Positions 5,846-7,009 of a stretch of 7,009 nt of DNA are shown here, in pieces (the first letter of the stretch is position 1; each line of letters opens with the position of its first letter). This DNA comes from Gemmataceae bacterium (GTDB lineage: Bacteria > Planctomycetota > Planctomycetia > Gemmatales > Gemmataceae). The stretch is taken from NCBI GenBank assembly GCA_947490035.1, contig CANLGS010000211.1, forward strand, positions 1-7,009. Direction: 5' to 3'. The position numbers were made by a program, and so were the translations under genes. A model generated the notes under the pieces. That model was not told the origin of the DNA. It saw only the letters and a list, made by a program, of their open reading frames with translations, and ran no database searches.

Positions 5846-6703
5846 ATGCGGTGGGCGTGGCCGGTGATCGTGGTGACGTGCGCGGCGACCGCCGGCGGGT
5901 GCCTGCCCCGCGGCGACCGGCCGGCGCTCGGCCCCGTCGCCCGGTCGCTCGCGCCGGTCCAACAAGTCGAAGGCGTCTACCTCGAATCCGTCATCCTCGA
6001 ACGGCCGGTCGGCGACCGGTTCCTCGACCGCGACCTGTGGGCGGCCGCGCAGCCGGTCGGGTCGCCGGAGGCGCGCGTCCTCTTGGGCGAGAACGGGCTG
6101 CGCGCCGGCGTCCTCGCGGGCACGCTCCCGCCGAAATTTCAGGCGCTGCTCGAATCCGATTCCGAGACGCTCGCCGGCCGCGGGCTGACGTTCGCGACCC
6201 GCAAGGAAGAGGTGCTGCCGACCAGCGGGCCGAACGAGCGAAGCGAGTTCACGCTGCTCGCGGACCTCGCCGGCAAGCGCACCACGGTCGCGCTGAAGCA
6301 GACGCGGTGCGGCATCCTGGTGCGCCCGGAGGCGACGCCCGACCGCCGCGTGCGGGTGGCGTGCGAGCCGCAGATTCAGCACGGCGAGCGGCAGGAGTAC
6401 TACCGCGCGTCCGCCGATGTCACCGCCCTGGTGAAGCACGACGAGATACCGCTCGCGCGCTACCAGGCGCTCGGGTTCGATGTCCTGCTCGGGCGCAACG
6501 AGTACCTCATCATCGGCTGGCAGGCGGAGCAGTCGGACACGATCGGCGCCGCGCTCTTCGGCGTGGAGTCCAACGGCCAGCCGCGTCAGCGGGTGCTGGT
6601 GATCCGCGCCCGCCAGGTGAACCCTGGCAACCCGCTCGACCTGCCGGCGCTGGGCACCGCGCGCCGCCCGTCGATCGCGGCCGAAGCCGGACGCCCGCGC
6701 TGA
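5846..6703 (+). CDS. Putative lipoprotein of unknown function
   Basis: The 285-residue protein starts with a short lipoprotein signal. A hydrophobic stretch at about 4-16 ends in the lipobox A16-G17-G18-C19, so Cys19 would be the lipidated first residue and the protein would be membrane-tethered on the outside of the cytoplasmic membrane or in the outer membrane. The rest has no further membrane segment. It contains an early 'LLGENGLRAGVLAG' segment (about 80-93), a middle region with mixed alpha/beta composition and two more cysteines, and a C-terminal beta-like region around 'NEYLIIGW' that ends in a basic, low-complexity tail. I do not recognise a named family. My impression that similar lipoproteins recur in planctomycetes is from memory only. 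The ATG at 5846 has GAAGGG at 5829-5834, 11 bases upstream. It follows the aldolase by 70 bases without a visible terminator between them. Confidence 0.85.
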   Translation: MRWAWPVIVVTCAATAGGCLPRGDRPALGPVARSLAPVQQVEGVYLESVILERPVGDRFLDRDLWAAAQPVGSPEARVLLGENGLRAGVLAGTLPPKFQALLESDSETLAGRGLTFATRKEEVLPTSGPNERSEFTLLADLAGKRTTVALKQTRCGILVRPEATPDRRVRVACEPQIQHGERQEYYRASADVTALVKHDEIPLARYQALGFDVLLGRNEYLIIGWQAEQSDTIGAALFGVESNGQPRQRVLVIRARQVNPGNPLDLPALGTARRPSIAAEAGRPR

Positions 6704-6710
6704 GTCAGGA

Positions 6711-6839
6711 ATGAAGAGTGTTCACCGCGGAGACCGCGGAGACCGGAGAGAGAAGACCGAGAGAGTTTGAAGGCACCCGGCTTTTAACTCTCCTGTATTC
6801 TCTCCGGTCTCCGCGGTCTCCGCGGTGAACACTCTTTGT
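6711..6839. terminator. Large perfect inverted repeat between convergent genes; candidate bidirectional terminator
   Basis: Positions 6714-6751 are the exact reverse complement of 6799-6836 (38 of 38 bases), separated by a 47-base spacer. With G-U and A-U pairs the RNA stem extends to 6711 and 6839. Each arm holds three copies of a 9-base unit: CCGCGGAGA at 6725-6733 and 6734-6742, and the variant CCGGAGAGA at 6743-6751. Inside the spacer, GAGAGTT (6761-6767) can pair with AACTCTC (6786-6792). The element begins 8 bases after the lipoprotein stop and ends next to the stop codon of the minus-strand gene (6840-6842), the expected place for a shared terminator. There is no strong T run on either side. 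A small non-autonomous mobile element or dispersed repeat is the alternative; flanks show no convincing target duplication. Confidence 0.75.
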
Positions 6840-7009
6840 CTACTTCTTCCGGCGGCGGAGCCATTCGCCCACGGTGGCCTTGCGGGCGCCGAGCAGCAGG
6901 TAGATCAGCGCGAACGTGACCGGCGGGCCGCCCCACAGCAGCAGGTCGGGCGGCGGGAACTTGGTAGACGACCCGGACTCCGAGAGTACCTGGCCCGTCG
7001 GCTTCCCAA
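6840..7009 (-). CDS. C-terminal fragment of a membrane protein (5' end outside the window)
   Basis: On the minus strand an open frame enters from the window edge and ends at TAG (6842-6840), giving 55 residues. The fragment has a polar Ser/Thr/Pro-rich stretch, then a hydrophobic segment (LLLWGGPPVTFALIYLLLG, about residues 22-40 of the fragment), and a basic tail ending RRRKK. This is typical of a last membrane helix with a positively charged cytoplasmic C-terminus. Most codons end in G or C, as in other genes here, which supports the frame. The family cannot be told from this part. It converges on the lipoprotein gene, with the large inverted repeat between them. Confidence 0.7.
   Translation of the reverse strand, partial: GKPTGQVLSESGSSTKFPPPDLLLWGGPPVTFALIYLLLGARKATVGEWLRRRKK

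Noticed and set aside
5836..6714. Overlapping frame through the lipoprotein gene
   Set aside because: It is Arg/Pro/Ala-rich without any motif, while the 5846 frame has a lipoprotein signal, a ribosome binding site and balanced composition.
6725..6751. Tandem 9-base units considered as a CRISPR or satellite array
   Set aside because: The units are directly adjacent without spacers, number only three per arm, and are part of an inverted repeat.
6711..6839. Miniature inverted-repeat transposable element with target duplication
   Set aside because: The bases flanking the arms share only TG, which is not informative, and no transposase is nearby. Kept only as an alternative to the terminator call.

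Overview
The window reads as an ordinary stretch of a high-GC (about two-thirds G+C by eye) chromosome from a planctomycete, most likely in the Gemmata group. The strongest pointer is the 719-residue gene at 2596-4755. It has a signal peptide, a CX4CH cytochrome-like motif, a Big_2-like domain, DUF1549 with an internal CXXCH, and DUF1553, an architecture that is expanded in Planctomycetes. Small zinc-ribbon/membrane proteins, lipoproteins of unknown function and many short GC-rich intergenic hairpins fit the same group. I saw no phage, transposase, tRNA, rRNA or CRISPR array, and no gene-free stretch longer than 300 bases.

Layout. (1) 1-68: two hairpins downstream of a minus-strand gene. (2) 69-497 minus: a stand-alone CheY-like receiver with all canonical residues. 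(3) 498-596: divergent promoter region with a perfect TATAAT on the minus strand and a small GC-rich hairpin. (4) 597-1622 and 1643-2479 plus: a class II histone-deacetylase-like acetylpolyamine amidohydrolase, then, 20 bases later, a zinc-ribbon membrane-anchored protein. These two are probably co-transcribed. (5) 2480-2595: intergenic region with a degenerate repeat, a possible -10 and an 11-bp hairpin. (6) 2596-6703 plus: the DUF1549/DUF1553 protein, a probable 48-residue small protein, an HpcH/HpaI-family aldolase and a lipoprotein of unknown function. (7) 6711-6839: a very strong inverted repeat (38-bp perfect arms) lying exactly between two convergent genes. (8) 6840-7009 minus: the C-terminal end of an otherwise unseen membrane protein.

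There is no evident shared pathway. The deacetylase and the aldolase are soluble metal-dependent enzymes of small-molecule metabolism. The DUF1549/DUF1553 protein, the zinc-ribbon protein and the lipoprotein are predicted envelope or exported proteins. I found no convincing new multi-gene system. The items most worth a second look are the perfect inverted repeat at 6711-6839, the unannotated-looking small gene at 4825-4971, and the short repeat elements at gene borders.
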